A DNA stretch of 55,733 nt. Origin: Psychromicrobium xiongbiense. GTDB taxonomy: Bacteria > Actinomycetota > Actinomycetes > Actinomycetales > Micrococcaceae. Shown in pieces: positions 26,630-36,080 of this stretch; positions within the stretch are counted from its first letter, which is position 1; each line of letters begins with the position of its first letter. The notes beneath the pieces were generated by a model. It was not told where the DNA came from, ran no database searches, and saw nothing but the letters and a program-made list of their open reading frames with translations. The DNA lies in contig NZ_JASSZH010000002.1 of assembly GCF_030271165.1 (NCBI RefSeq), positions 1-55,733 on the forward strand, written 5' to 3'. The position numbers were made by a program, and so were the translations under genes.

Positions 26630-27241
26630 ATGACTGCACCCGATGAGACCGGCGACCACCCCCAGACTTCCGGAGGACCTGCCGCCCCCCGGCGATCGCG
26701 GGGGGTCCTGCTGGCCTGGCTGATTTCACTGGCTGTGGTCGCCTATGCCGCCGATCAGCTGACCAAGCTGTGGGTCACCTCTACGATGCAGCTGTATCAG
26801 GTGACCGAGGTATTCCCGCCGGTGCTGCGCTGGTACTACATCACCAACTCCGGTGCGGCCTTCTCCATAGGCGAGGGCTATGCCTGGATCTTCGCCGTGG
26901 TGATGGCGGCCGTTTCGGTGGTGATCATCTACCTGGCGCGGAAGGTCACGTCAGTCTGGTGGGCCATCGCCCTGGGTATGGTGCTTGGCGGTGCGCTCGG
27001 AAACCTCACCGACCGGCTGTTCCGCTCGCCGGGTTTCGGCATGGGCCACGTGGTGGATTTCATTTCCTTCCCCAACTTCGCGATCTTCAATATGGCTGAT
27101 TCTGCCGTCGTGGGCGGCGTGATCCTGATCTGCCTGCTGACGCTGAAGGGCATCCCGCTCAATAACCGGGCGGTGAGCAGGGGCTCGAAGGCGCCCCGGA
27201 GAACCAGCAGCGACGAGCAGACCGAAACAGACGGATCATGA
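26630..27241 (+). CDS. lspA: Lipoprotein signal peptidase II
   Basis: Membrane aspartyl protease that cleaves prolipoproteins ahead of the lipid-modified Cys. 203 residues with an extra hydrophilic N-terminus (1-24) and four helices. Catalytic aspartates are Asp128 in GNLTDRLF and Asp157 in FNMADSAVV; NSGAAFS and the N-terminal ADQLTK are also present. The frame opens at 26582 inside the palindrome, but ATG 26630 has GAGGT five bases upstream and avoids it. Stop overlaps the rluD start by 4 bp. Confidence 0.95.
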   Translation: MTAPDETGDHPQTSGGPAAPRRSRGVLLAWLISLAVVAYAADQLTKLWVTSTMQLYQVTEVFPPVLRWYYITNSGAAFSIGEGYAWIFAVVMAAVSVVIIYLARKVTSVWWAIALGMVLGGALGNLTDRLFRSPGFGMGHVVDFISFPNFAIFNMADSAVVGGVILICLLTLKGIPLNNRAVSRGSKAPRRTSSDEQTETDGS

Positions 27242-28185
27242 GCGAAACGAATGCGGAGCAGCTGCGCACCGTGGTGATCCCGGAGCATTCTGACGGCCAG
27301 CGGGCTGACGCCGTGCTGGCGGAGTTGCTCGGCGTCAGCCGCTCTCAGGCGGCGGCTCTGCTCAGCGCAGGGCGGGTGACGGTGGATGCCGCTACTTTGG
27401 CCAAATCCACCCGGGTCGAGGCGGGCACGGTGCTTACCGTGCGCGAACCCGAGGTCTCCGCGCAGAGCGCCGCCGCTGCGGCCAGCGCCGGAGTGCGTTT
27501 GGACGTGCTCTGGGAGGACGAGGACATCGTTGTGGTGGACAAGCCGGTGGGGGTTGCCGCGCACGGATCCCCTGGCTGGGTCGGCCCCACCGTCATCGAC
27601 TCGCTACGGGCCTCCGGTTACCGTATTTCCACCTCGGGAGCACCAGAGCGGGCCGGCATCGTGCACCGTCTGGACGTCGGGACCTCCGGAGCCATGGCTG
27701 TTGCGAAGACGGAGCGTGCCTATACCGGGCTCAAGCAGGCTTTCAAGGACCGCACGGTCAACAAGGTCTACCACACGGTGGTCCAGGGGCTGCCTGACCC
27801 TTTGCACGGAACCATCGACGCGCCCATCGGACGTCACCCCGGGCATGACTGGCGCTTCGCGGTTCTGGAGGACGGCAGGCCGAGTATTACCGACTACGAA
27901 GTCCTGGAAGCCTTCGGCCGGGCGAGCCTCGTCGAGGTCCACCTGCGCACCGGGCGGACTCACCAGATCAGAGTCCATTTCTCCGCCCTGCATCATCCCT
28001 GTGCCGGGGATCTGACCTACGGTGCGGACCCGCGGCTCGCCGCTGAGCTCGGCTTGACCCGTCAATGGCTCCATGCCAGGACCCTGGGGTTCACTCATCC
28101 GGTCACAGGCGACTGGATCGAAGTGACCAGCGAATACCCCTCGGATCTGGACTACGCCCTTGAAGTGCTTCGCGGACCGGCCTGA
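27238..28185 (+). CDS. rluD: RluD-family 23S rRNA pseudouridine synthase
   Basis: 315-residue RNA-modifying enzyme. S4 RNA-binding domain at about 17-75 (QRADAVLAELLGVSRSQAAALL), then the pseudouridine synthase domain with motif HRLDVGTSG, catalytic Asp146, followed by RTHQIRVHF and HARTLGFTHPVTG. It is translationally coupled to lspA, a pairing common in bacteria. Exact target uridines (RluD versus RluC-like) cannot be told from sequence alone. Confidence 0.92.
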   Translation: MSETNAEQLRTVVIPEHSDGQRADAVLAELLGVSRSQAAALLSAGRVTVDAATLAKSTRVEAGTVLTVREPEVSAQSAAAAASAGVRLDVLWEDEDIVVVDKPVGVAAHGSPGWVGPTVIDSLRASGYRISTSGAPERAGIVHRLDVGTSGAMAVAKTERAYTGLKQAFKDRTVNKVYHTVVQGLPDPLHGTIDAPIGRHPGHDWRFAVLEDGRPSITDYEVLEAFGRASLVEVHLRTGRTHQIRVHFSALHHPCAGDLTYGADPRLAAELGLTRQWLHARTLGFTHPVTGDWIEVTSEYPSDLDYALEVLRGPA

Positions 28186-28224
28186 GCCTCGGTGCGTCCA
28201 GGCCTGCTGAGGGCCGGGCGAGGC

Positions 28225-28230
28225 TAGAAT
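28225..28230 (+). promoter_or_regulatory. -10 box of dnaE
   Basis: TAGAAT, six bases (GGTGAG), then GTG 28237. This makes dnaE the first gene of its own transcript. Confidence 0.6.
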
Positions 28231-28236
28231 GGTGAG

Positions 28237-31200
28237 GTGGCAAGCACCGGTACTTCAGAGTCATTCGTCCACCTGCACAATCACACTGAATACTCCATGC
28301 TGGACGGCGCAGCCCGGCTGGGTGACTTGTTTTCGCATGCCACCGAACTCGGGATGGATGCGGTGGCCACCACCGACCATGGCTTTGTCTTCGGAGCCTT
28401 CGATTTCTGGAACAAGGCCCGGAACGCCGGCATCAAACCGATCATCGGCGTCGAGGCCTATCTGACTCCGGGCACGGCGCGACGGGATCGTAGCCGGGTG
28501 CGCTGGGGCGATGGCGGTCGCGATGACGTCTCCGGTGCGGGTGCCTACACCCATATGACGCTGTGGGCGGAGAACACCGGGGGAATGCACAACCTTTTCC
28601 GTGCCTCCTCTCTCGCCTCCCTTGAGGGCTACCTGTACAAGCCCCGCATGGACAGGGACCTGCTCCAGACGTACGGCAAAGGCCTGATCGCCACCACTGG
28701 CTGCCCCTCCGGCGAAGTCCAGACCAAACTGCGGCTGGGTCTCTACCGGGAAGCCGTTCAGGCGGCGAGCGATTTCCGGGACATCTTCGGTGCGGAGAAC
28801 TTCTTCTGTGAGCTGATGGACCATGGCCTGGACATTGAGCGCAACGTCCAGAAGGACCTGGTCAAGCTGGCCAGGGAACTGGGCCTGCCGCTGGTCGCGA
28901 CCAACGATCTGCACTACACCCATGCCGAGGATGCCTCCAGCCACGCGGCGCTGCTGTGCGTCCAGTCCGGCTCCACGCTGGCGGACCCCAAGCGGTTCAA
29001 ATTCGATGCCGATGAGTTCTACCTCAAGTCGCCCCAGGAGATGCGCCAGCTCTTCCGCGACTTCCCCGAAGCCTGTGACAACACGCTGCTGATCGCCGAG
29101 CGCTGCAATGTGGAGTTCAACACGAGCGCCAACTACATGCCGCGATTCCCGGTGCCGGAAGGTGAGGATGAGCAGTCCTGGTTCGTCAAGGAAGTCGAAA
29201 AGGGGCTGCACTACCGATTCCCACAGGGCATCCCGGACGAGGTGCGCAAGCAGGCTGAGTTCGAGGTCGGCGTCATCGTGCAGATGGGGTTCCCCGGCTA
29301 CTTCCTGGTGGTGGCGGACTTCATCAACTGGGCCAAGGACAACGGCATTCGCGTCGGTCCGGGGCGTGGATCCGGTGCGGGCTCCATGGTGGCCTATGCC
29401 ATGCGCATTACGGATCTGGATCCGCTCAAGCACGGGCTGATTTTCGAACGCTTCCTCAACCCGGAACGTGTCTCCATGCCTGACTTCGACGTTGACTTCG
29501 ATGATCGGCGTCGCTCCGAAGTGATCCGCTATGTGAGCGAAAAATACGGCGATGAACGCGTCGCCATGATCGTGACCTACGGGACGATCAAGGCCAAGCA
29601 GGCACTCAAGGACTCCTCTCGCGTGCTCGGCTACCCCTTCTCCACCGGTGAGCGACTCACCAAGGCGATGCCGCCGGATGTGATGGGCAAGGGTATGCCG
29701 CTGGCCGATATCCACAACCCCGAGGCCAAACGGTATTCCGAGGCCGAAGAGATGCGGGAACTGCTCAAGAGCGACGCCGACTCGCAGCGTGTCTTCGAAA
29801 CCGCGCTCGGCCTGGAAGGGCTCAAGCGGCAGTGGGGTGTGCATGCGGCCGGCGTCATCATGTCCTCCGACCCGCTGATCGACATCATTCCGATCATGCG
29901 TCGTGAGCAGGATGGCCAGATCATCACCCAGTTTGATTACCCGACCTGTGAGGGCCTGGGACTGATCAAGATGGACTTCCTGGGCCTGCGAAATCTCACC
30001 ATCATTTCCGATGCGATTGAGAACATCAAGCTCAATCAGAATTTTGATCTGGTGCTCGAAGACCTGGCGCTCGATGACGTCGAGTCCTATGAGCTGCTGG
30101 CCCGCGGCGACACGCTCGGCGTGTTCCAGCTGGACGGTGGACCCATGCGGTCGCTGCTCAAGCTGATGAAACCGGACAACTTCGAAGACATCTCCGCGGT
30201 GATTGCGCTCTACCGCCCGGGACCGATGGGCGTGAACTCGCATACCAACTACGCGCTGCGTAAGAACAAGCAGCAGGAGATCACCGCGATCCACCCGGAG
30301 CTGGAAGCTCCGCTGGAGGAGATCCTCGGTGGAACTTACGGCCTGATCGTTTATCAGGAGCAGGTGATGGCCGCGGCCCAGAAGCTGGCCGGCTTCAGCC
30401 TCGGTCAGGCAGATATTCTCCGCCGCGCCATGGGTAAGAAGAAGAAGTCGGAGCTGGATAAGCAGCAGGCTGATTTCTTCGGCGGTATGGCTGCCAACGG
30501 CTATTCGCAGCAGGCGATGGATGCGCTCTGGAAGGTCCTAGAATCCTTCGCGGACTACGCCTTCAACAAGGCCCACACTGCGGCTTATGGGCTGATCTCC
30601 TACTGGACGGCGTACCTCAAGGCTCACTACCCGGCCGAATACATGGCGGCCCTGCTCACCTCGGTGGGTGATGACAAGGACAAATCCGCCATGTACCTCA
30701 ATGAGTGCCGACGGATGGGCATCACGGTGCTGCCGCCGGACGTCAACGAATCCGCGCTGAACTTCACCCCGGTGGGCCGGGACATCCGCTTCGGTATGGG
30801 TGCCATCCGCAATGTCGGGGCCAATGTGGTGCACGCCCTGGTGCTTGCCCGCCAGGAGAAGGGTGCCTTCGAGAACTTCAGCGACTTCCTGCTGAAAGTC
30901 CCGGCCGTCGTCTGCAATAAGCGCACCGTTGAATCGCTGATCAAGGCCGGGGCCTTTGACTCCCTGGGCCACCCGCGGCGCGCCATCGCGATGATCCATG
31001 AAGAAGCGATCGATTCGGTCGTCGTTCTCAAACGCAATGAGGCCGCCAACCAGTTCGACCTGTTCAGCGCCTTCGACGAGCCAGGTGAGACCAGCGGGCT
31101 GGCCGTCGTCGTGCCGGACCTGCCGGAATGGGAGAAGAAGGACAAGCTGGCCTTCGAGCGGGACATGCTTGGCCTGTATGTCTCCGACCACCCTCTGCAG

Positions 31201-31776
31201 GGGCTGGAAGGCGTGCTGGCTCAGCATGCAGAGGCGAGCATCAGCCACCTGATCGGCGATGACGGGCCGGCCGACGGTGCCATCGTCACCATTGCCGGCA
31301 TGATCACCTCGCTCTCCCGTCGGATCGCCAAGGCCAGCGGCAACGCCTATGCACGCGCCGAAATAGAGGATCTGGGCGCTTCAATGGAGGTCATGTTCTT
31401 TGGCCAGGTCTACGGACCGATCTCCTCGATTCTGGCCGAGGATCTGATTGTGACGGTCAAGGGGCGACTGCAGAAACGTGACGACGGGAATATCACGCTC
31501 AACGCCATGGAACTCACGGTGCCGGATCTGACCGAGGGCACCAACGGGCCGGTGGTGATCTCCTTGCTGGAACACAAGGCCACCGAGCCGGTGTTGCAGG
31601 CGCTCGGCGAGGTCCTTGGCACCCATCCGGGCAACTCCGAGGTGCGGCTGCACCTGACCGGAACCTCCTCGGTGAAGATCATGAAACTTCCGCTGCACCG
31701 GCGGGTGAACCCGAACCCTGCGCTCTTCGGGGACCTGAAGGTTCTGCTGGGCCCGGCCTGCCTGGAAGCCAGCTGA
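28237..31776 (+). CDS. dnaE: DNA polymerase III alpha subunit (replicative, DnaE1 type)
   Basis: Main chromosomal replicase, 1179 residues. N-terminal PHP domain begins FVHLHNHTEYSMLDG, with the His metal ligands kept, which in actinobacterial DnaE1 is an active proofreading 3'-5' exonuclease. Palm catalytic acids lie in PDFDVDFDDRRR, and VGPGRGSGAGS and FNKAHTAAYG follow further on. Tandem HhH, OB fold (about 1000-1080, VTIAGMITSLSRR) and C-terminal region are present. GTG 28237 is supported by the adjacent -10 box. No frameshift. Confidence 0.97.
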   Translation: MASTGTSESFVHLHNHTEYSMLDGAARLGDLFSHATELGMDAVATTDHGFVFGAFDFWNKARNAGIKPIIGVEAYLTPGTARRDRSRVRWGDGGRDDVSGAGAYTHMTLWAENTGGMHNLFRASSLASLEGYLYKPRMDRDLLQTYGKGLIATTGCPSGEVQTKLRLGLYREAVQAASDFRDIFGAENFFCELMDHGLDIERNVQKDLVKLARELGLPLVATNDLHYTHAEDASSHAALLCVQSGSTLADPKRFKFDADEFYLKSPQEMRQLFRDFPEACDNTLLIAERCNVEFNTSANYMPRFPVPEGEDEQSWFVKEVEKGLHYRFPQGIPDEVRKQAEFEVGVIVQMGFPGYFLVVADFINWAKDNGIRVGPGRGSGAGSMVAYAMRITDLDPLKHGLIFERFLNPERVSMPDFDVDFDDRRRSEVIRYVSEKYGDERVAMIVTYGTIKAKQALKDSSRVLGYPFSTGERLTKAMPPDVMGKGMPLADIHNPEAKRYSEAEEMRELLKSDADSQRVFETALGLEGLKRQWGVHAAGVIMSSDPLIDIIPIMRREQDGQIITQFDYPTCEGLGLIKMDFLGLRNLTIISDAIENIKLNQNFDLVLEDLALDDVESYELLARGDTLGVFQLDGGPMRSLLKLMKPDNFEDISAVIALYRPGPMGVNSHTNYALRKNKQQEITAIHPELEAPLEEILGGTYGLIVYQEQVMAAAQKLAGFSLGQADILRRAMGKKKKSELDKQQADFFGGMAANGYSQQAMDALWKVLESFADYAFNKAHTAAYGLISYWTAYLKAHYPAEYMAALLTSVGDDKDKSAMYLNECRRMGITVLPPDVNESALNFTPVGRDIRFGMGAIRNVGANVVHALVLARQEKGAFENFSDFLLKVPAVVCNKRTVESLIKAGAFDSLGHPRRAIAMIHEEAIDSVVVLKRNEAANQFDLFSAFDEPGETSGLAVVVPDLPEWEKKDKLAFERDMLGLYVSDHPLQGLEGVLAQHAEASISHLIGDDGPADGAIVTIAGMITSLSRRIAKASGNAYARAEIEDLGASMEVMFFGQVYGPISSILAEDLIVTVKGRLQKRDDGNITLNAMELTVPDLTEGTNGPVVISLLEHKATEPVLQALGEVLGTHPGNSEVRLHLTGTSSVKIMKLPLHRRVNPNPALFGDLKVLLGPACLEAS

Positions 31777-31831
31777 TCCTGAGCTGGTTCCTGGGCTGAA
31801 CCTGGTACCGCGGCTGCTGAGCCGGAACGGC

Positions 31832-31837
31832 TAAACT
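31832..31837 (+). promoter_or_regulatory. -10 box of hisD
   Basis: TAAACT, six bases (TCTGGG), then GTG 31844. Confidence 0.55.
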
Positions 31838-31843
31838 TCTGGG

Positions 31844-33244
31844 GTGAGTAATCCCGTGGAACCGATGCCCTCCGTAGAAGCCGCACCGGAAGACGCTGGC
31901 GAGACTGAGCTGACCGAGACTGGGTTGATCCGTCAGATCGATCTGCGTGGCCGTGAGCTCAGCACCGCGCAACTGCGTGCCGTGGTGCCCCGGGCTGAGC
32001 CGGGCGCGGCTGCCGATGCCGAGGACACCGTTCGGCGAGTACTCTCCCGTGTGGAGCAGGAGGGCTGGCCTGCGGTTCTCGAACTCACCGCAGCCTTCGA
32101 CCGGATCAAGCTGGAGAATCCGCGTGTCCCCGCAGCGGCCCTTCAGGAGGCGCTGCGCACCCTGGATCCCACGGTACGCCGGGCGCTGGAGACCTCCATT
32201 GAGCGGGCACAGAAGGTGGCACGGGCCCAACGACCTGACACGGTGTCCGTCGAGGTCGCCCCGGGAGCCACCGTCACCCTGCGCTGGGAACCTCTGCTCC
32301 GGGTGGGGCTCTATGTTCCCGGCGGCCTGGCTGTCTACCCCTCGTCGGTGATCATGAATGTGGTCCCGGCACTTGCTGCCGGAGTGGGTTCCATGGTGCT
32401 GGTCTCCCCGCCGCAGAAGGAATGGGGTGGCCTGCCGCACCCCACCATCCTGGCCGCAGCTGCTCTGCTTGGCGTCGAGGAGGTCTATTCCCTCGGTGGA
32501 GCCCAGGCCATTGCCGCACTCGCTTACGGGCTGGAGGCCGAAGGGGAGTGCCAGGCCCTCGAACCGGTGGACCTGATCACCGGCCCCGGGAACCGTTTCG
32601 TGGCGACCGCCAAGCGGCTGCTGCGCGGACGGGTGGGCATTGACGCCGAGGCGGGCCCCACAGAAATTGCGATCCTGGCCGATGACCAGGCACCTGCCGC
32701 CTATGTGGCCGCGGACCTGCTGAGCCAGGCCGAACACGACCCCTTGGCCGGCTCGGTGCTGGTGACCTCCTCGCCGGAGCTGGCGGCCGGGGTGCGCCAA
32801 GCACTGGAGGGGCAGCTGGCCGCCACCAAGAACGCCGAGCGGGCCCGGCAGGCCCTGGCCGGCCAGCAGTCCGCCATCGTGCTGGTGGATGACCTGGAGC
32901 AGGGACTGGCCGTGGTGAACGCCTACGCGGCGGAGCACCTGGAAGTGATGACAGACGATGCCGCCATCCTCGCGGGGCGGGTGACCAGCGCGGGTGCCAT
33001 CTTCATTGGCCCGTCCTCACCGGTCAGCCTGGGGGACTACTGTGCCGGATCCAACCACGTGCTGCCGACCGGCGGCACCGCAGCCTTCGCCTCGGGCCTG
33101 GGCGTTCACACCTTCCTGAAGGCAATTCAGGAGATCCAGTACGACGAGGCGGCGCTTGCGGAAGTTGCCGGTTCGATCATTGCGCTGGCGGATGCTGAAG
33201 GCCTGCCGGCCCACGGTGAGGCGGTTGCCGTTCGCCTGCAGTGA
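31844..33244 (+). CDS. hisD: Histidinol dehydrogenase
   Basis: Catalyses the last two NAD-dependent oxidations from L-histidinol to L-histidine. 466 residues; the first 27 are an acidic extension before [12 protein letters not shown]. Hallmarks: [63 protein letters not shown] (zinc/substrate His) and YAAEHLEVM with the catalytic Glu-His pair. No other his gene follows; nrdR comes next after a regulated gap, so hisD is alone here. Confidence 0.95.
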   Translation: MSNPVEPMPSVEAAPEDAGETELTETGLIRQIDLRGRELSTAQLRAVVPRAEPGAAADAEDTVRRVLSRVEQEGWPAVLELTAAFDRIKLENPRVPAAALQEALRTLDPTVRRALETSIERAQKVARAQRPDTVSVEVAPGATVTLRWEPLLRVGLYVPGGLAVYPSSVIMNVVPALAAGVGSMVLVSPPQKEWGGLPHPTILAAAALLGVEEVYSLGGAQAIAALAYGLEAEGECQALEPVDLITGPGNRFVATAKRLLRGRVGIDAEAGPTEIAILADDQAPAAYVAADLLSQAEHDPLAGSVLVTSSPELAAGVRQALEGQLAATKNAERARQALAGQQSAIVLVDDLEQGLAVVNAYAAEHLEVMTDDAAILAGRVTSAGAIFIGPSSPVSLGDYCAGSNHVLPTGGTAAFASGLGVHTFLKAIQEIQYDEAALAEVAGSIIALADAEGLPAHGEAVAVRLQ

Positions 33245-33267
33245 GCTACGGCGTCCGTCCTGTTGGA

Positions 33268-33283
33268 CCACTACATCTAGTAA
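33268..33283 (+). promoter_or_regulatory. Upstream NrdR-box-like site
   Basis: CCACTACATCTAGTAA compared with the NrdR box acaCWATATATWGtgt. The core CTACATCTAGT differs from the core at two positions. It starts 32 bp before the second site, about three helical turns, the usual pair spacing. Confidence 0.55.
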
Positions 33284-33299
33284 TAACAGCCTTGTAGTT

Positions 33300-33315
33300 C
33301 CGCTATATCTAGTGT
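33300..33315 (+). promoter_or_regulatory. Downstream NrdR-box-like site
   Basis: CCGCTATATCTAGTGT matches the NrdR box at 13 of 16 positions, including the whole right flank TWGTGT. It lies 36 bp before the nrdR start. Confidence 0.65.
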
Positions 33316-33351
33316 TAGCCTGTGTGTTGACCGGAGCGAAGGAGGTGGCTG

Positions 33352-33843
33352 ATGTACTGTCCGTTCTGTCGTCACCCCGACTCGCGGGTGGTCGATTCGC
33401 GGGTGTCCGATGACGGATCATCGATCCGGCGCCGTCGGCAATGCCCGGAGTGTGAACGACGTTTCACCACGGTGGAGACCACCAGCCTGACGGTGATCAA
33501 GCGCTCCGGCATCGGCGAGCCGTTCAGCCGGGGCAAAGTGATCAACGGCGTCCGCAAGGCCTGCCAGGGGCGGCCGGTCAGTGAGGATGATCTGGCCCTG
33601 CTGGCGCAGGAAGTTGAAGAGAGCATCCGCTCAGCCGGTGCCGCCGAAATCGAGGCACACGAGGTGGGGCTGGCCATTCTGGGGCCGCTGCAAAAGCTCG
33701 ACACCATCGCCTACCTGCGCTTCGCGAGCGTCTACCAGGCCTTCGAGACTCTCGACGATTTTGACACCGCGATTGCCGCACTCCGCAAGGAAGCAGCCAG
33801 CAACCGGGATTCTGCGCAGTCACAGCAGCGGGATCGTCTCTGA
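33352..33843 (+). CDS. nrdR: NrdR, repressor of ribonucleotide reductase genes
   Basis: 163-residue repressor that senses ATP/dATP. N-terminal zinc ribbon with Cys3, Cys6, Cys31 and Cys34 (MYCPFC ... CPEC), then VDSR and RRRRQC, followed by the ATP-cone ([16 protein letters not shown] to [17 protein letters not shown]). AAGGAGGTGGCTG before ATG 33352 is a very strong ribosome site. No reductase gene is adjacent (Streptomyces pairs nrdR with nrdJ). Two box-like sites upstream suggest it regulates itself. Confidence 0.95.
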   Translation: MYCPFCRHPDSRVVDSRVSDDGSSIRRRRQCPECERRFTTVETTSLTVIKRSGIGEPFSRGKVINGVRKACQGRPVSEDDLALLAQEVEESIRSAGAAEIEAHEVGLAILGPLQKLDTIAYLRFASVYQAFETLDDFDTAIAALRKEAASNRDSAQSQQRDRL

Positions 33844-33846
33844 ACT

Positions 33847-33886
33847 CCGGTGGTGGCTGGGGAGGGGAAGCCCGAGCCACCACCGG
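33847..33886. terminator. Hairpin between convergent nrdR and ppgK
   Basis: 12-bp perfect arms CCGGTGGTGGCT (33847-33858) and AGCCACCACCGG (33875-33886) with a 16-base purine-rich loop. No T-tract on either side; its position right after the nrdR stop in a convergent gap supports a bidirectional termination role. Confidence 0.6.
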
Positions 33887-33958
33887 CACCACTTGGCGTC
33901 GGCCGGTCACCGGCAACGGTGATCCGGGGGACCACTCGCACACAGGCGCGGCGCGGGC

Positions 33959-34747
33959 CTACTTTTTGCGATAGTGACGCGAGGCCTGAAGAGCTGCACC
34001 AACGATTCCGGCGTTGTTTTTCAGCTCGGCGGTGATGATCTTGGTCTGAAGCTTGAGCTGCGGCAGATAATCTTCGCTGCGTTTGGAGATGCCACCGCCG
34101 ACGATGAACAGCTCGGGGGAGAACAGGAACTCCACGTGAGAGAAGTAACGCTGCAGTCGCTGAGCGTACTCGTCCCAGGGCAGGTCCTCACGTTCCCGGG
34201 CCGATGCTGAGGCCCGGGTCTCAGCATCGAAACCGTCGATCTCCAGATGCCCGAGTTCCGCATTGGGGACCAGCTTTCCGTTGAAGATGAAGGCAGAGCC
34301 GATGCCGGTGCCCAGAGTGATCACCAGCACGGTGCCTTTGACACCCTTGCCGGCGCCGTACTTGGCTTCCGCCACGCCAGCGGCGTCGGCATCGTTCATC
34401 ACGTGGACCGGACGCTTGAGGACCGAGGTCAGCAGAGCATCGGCATCGGTGCCAATCCAGCTGTTGTCGACATTGGCCGCCGAGCGGGCCACGCCGTGAA
34501 CGATGATCGCCGGGAAGTCCACGCCGATGGGTGAGTTTTTACTGGGGGCCTCCGGGCGGGACATGAGTTCGTCGACGACCTGCCGGACCACCTCGGCAAC
34601 CGCTTCCGGAGTAGCAGGCTGGGGGGTGTCGATCCGGAAGCGTTCCCCGATCAGCTTGCCATTGTCCAGGTCGACAATGCCGCCCTTGATCCCGGTACCA
34701 CCAATATCGATGCCGATGATGTGGGAGGACGATTCATGAGAGGACAT
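33959..34747 (-). CDS. ppgK: Polyphosphate (ATP) glucokinase
   Basis: ROK-family kinase phosphorylating glucose with polyphosphate or ATP. 262 residues. The phosphate loop is IGIDIGGTGIKGGIVD, with VDFPAIIVHGVA, a catalytic-region VMNDADAAGVAEA, VITLGTGIGSAF, NAELGHLEIDG and VGGGISKR. Length and motifs match actinobacterial PpgK. The frame extends to 34789, but ATG 34747 has GGAG six bases upstream and starts just before the fold. Terminal SRHYRKK is typical of the family. Confidence 0.93.
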   Translation of the reverse strand: MSSHESSSHIIGIDIGGTGIKGGIVDLDNGKLIGERFRIDTPQPATPEAVAEVVRQVVDELMSRPEAPSKNSPIGVDFPAIIVHGVARSAANVDNSWIGTDADALLTSVLKRPVHVMNDADAAGVAEAKYGAGKGVKGTVLVITLGTGIGSAFIFNGKLVPNAELGHLEIDGFDAETRASASAREREDLPWDEYAQRLQRYFSHVEFLFSPELFIVGGGISKRSEDYLPQLKLQTKIITAELKNNAGIVGAALQASRHYRKK

Positions 34748-34872
34748 AACAACTCCGGAGGGGTCGAAAGCTGACGGTGAACAGGGCAAGTGTAGAAAAA
34801 CAGCTAATCACAGATGACGGTCATTGACCGCGAGTAAAAGCAATATGAACGGCGCATTCCGTACCTCTGGCA

Positions 34873-35739
34873 CTACGGCAGCGTCAGAACCTCCGCTCCG
34901 GTCTCCGTGACCAGAAGCGTGTGTTCAAACTGGGCGGTACGGCTACGGTCCCGGGTCACCGCAGTCCAGTCGTCGGCCCAGAGATCCCAGTCGATGCCGC
35001 CCAGGGTGAGCATCGGTTCGATCGTGAAGACCATACCGGGTTCGATCAGTGTCGAATAGGCCGGTGCGGCGTCATAGTGCGGAATGATCAGGCCGGTGTG
35101 GAAGGCCTCGCCCACGCCGTGCCCGGTGAAATCGCGGACCACCCCGTAGCCGAAACGCTTGGCATAGGACTCGATGGCCCGGCCGATGACATTGATCTGC
35201 CGTCCCGGAGCCACCGCCTTGATGGCCCTTCGCAGGGATTCCTCGGTCCGTTCGACCAGTAGCCGGGACTCTTCATCGACATCACCCACCAGGAAGGTGT
35301 AGTTCGTGTCCCCGTGTACACCGCCCAGATAGGCCGTGATATCGATGTTGAGAATGTCGCCGTCCTGCACCACGGTCGAGTCAGGGATACCGTGGCAGAT
35401 GACCTCATTGAGCGAGGAACACAGCGATTTGGGGAATCCCCGGTAGCCGAGGGTCGAGGGGTAGGCGCCGTGGTCGATCAGGAATTGATGCCCGATGGCG
35501 TCCAGCTCGTCAGTGGTCACCCCCGGAACGATGTGCTCGCCGACCGCCACAATGGCCTGAGCGGCAACCTTGGAGGCACGGCGGATGCGCTCAATGGTTT
35601 CCGCTGATTTGACCTCGGAACCAGTGAACGGAGCAGGCCCGGGCTTGCCGACATACTCCGGCCGCGGGATCGAAGAGGGGACAGCCCGCTGCGGGCTGAG
35701 GATTCCAGGCGTCAGGGTGCCGAGGGGTGCGTGAGGCAT
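34873..35739 (-). CDS. map: Methionine aminopeptidase, type I
   Basis: Removes N-terminal Met from nascent proteins. 288 residues with an N-terminal extension of about 40 residues before the catalytic pita-bread fold. Metal ligands are visible in order: Asp in [11 protein letters not shown], Asp in VHGDTNYTF, His in [11 protein letters not shown], Glu in [10 protein letters not shown] and Glu in [12 protein letters not shown]; His in VICHGIPDS binds substrate. 125 bp upstream of ppgK on the same strand, with a leaderless-type -10 box. Actinobacteria often carry two map genes; this is the extended type rather than the one near secY. Confidence 0.95.
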   Translation of the reverse strand: MPHAPLGTLTPGILSPQRAVPSSIPRPEYVGKPGPAPFTGSEVKSAETIERIRRASKVAAQAIVAVGEHIVPGVTTDELDAIGHQFLIDHGAYPSTLGYRGFPKSLCSSLNEVICHGIPDSTVVQDGDILNIDITAYLGGVHGDTNYTFLVGDVDEESRLLVERTEESLRRAIKAVAPGRQINVIGRAIESYAKRFGYGVVRDFTGHGVGEAFHTGLIIPHYDAAPAYSTLIEPGMVFTIEPMLTLGGIDWDLWADDWTAVTRDRSRTAQFEHTLLVTETGAEVLTLP

Positions 35740-35745
35740 GGAACC

Positions 35746-35751
35746 ATCCTA
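35746..35751 (-). promoter_or_regulatory. -10 box of map
   Basis: TAGGAT on the minus strand, six bases (GGTTCC), then ATG at 35739. Confidence 0.6.
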
Positions 35752-35895
35752 CGCACGGCGACGATTCTTCCTGCCTCAACTCTGACCTCCTGCATCCAGG
35801 CGGTCAGCACCCTAAACTGAAGGCAGACGCCGGGGCGGTCCGCTGCCTCTGCAGATGCGAGCCGACCAAGATCCCATCCGAGAAGAGGAAGTGCG

Positions 35896-36063
35896 ATGCC
35901 GCAGTTTTGGTACAACGTCAAAACCCATGAAGTCGAAGAGGATGCCCAGTCGGACTGGACAGCGTTGATCGGCCCCTACGAGACCAGGGAAGAGGCTGAG
36001 CATGCCTTGGAGAAGGTCCACGAGCGCAATGAGGCCTGGGAAGCCGGCGACGAGGATTCCTGA
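35896..36063 (+). CDS. Small SPOR-like protein, 55 residues
   Basis: Begins MPQFWYNVKTHEVEEDAQSD and continues with a pattern (WTALIGPYETREEAEHALEK) like half of a SPOR repeat, ending in an acidic tail GDEDS. No signal or membrane segment, so probably cytoplasmic. AGAGGAA seven to eight bases before ATG 35896 is a fair ribosome site. Similar short proteins occur next to map in Micrococcales from memory; function unknown. SPOR domains bind denuded glycan at septa, but that role is doubtful for an unexported protein. Confidence 0.75.
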   Translation: MPQFWYNVKTHEVEEDAQSDWTALIGPYETREEAEHALEKVHERNEAWEAGDEDS

Positions 36064-36080
36064 CCCTACTCTCTTCCTCC

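Noticed and set aside
28261..30294. 677-residue minus-strand open frame within dnaE
   Set aside because: Shadow of the dnaE codon bias; no family motif or ribosome site.
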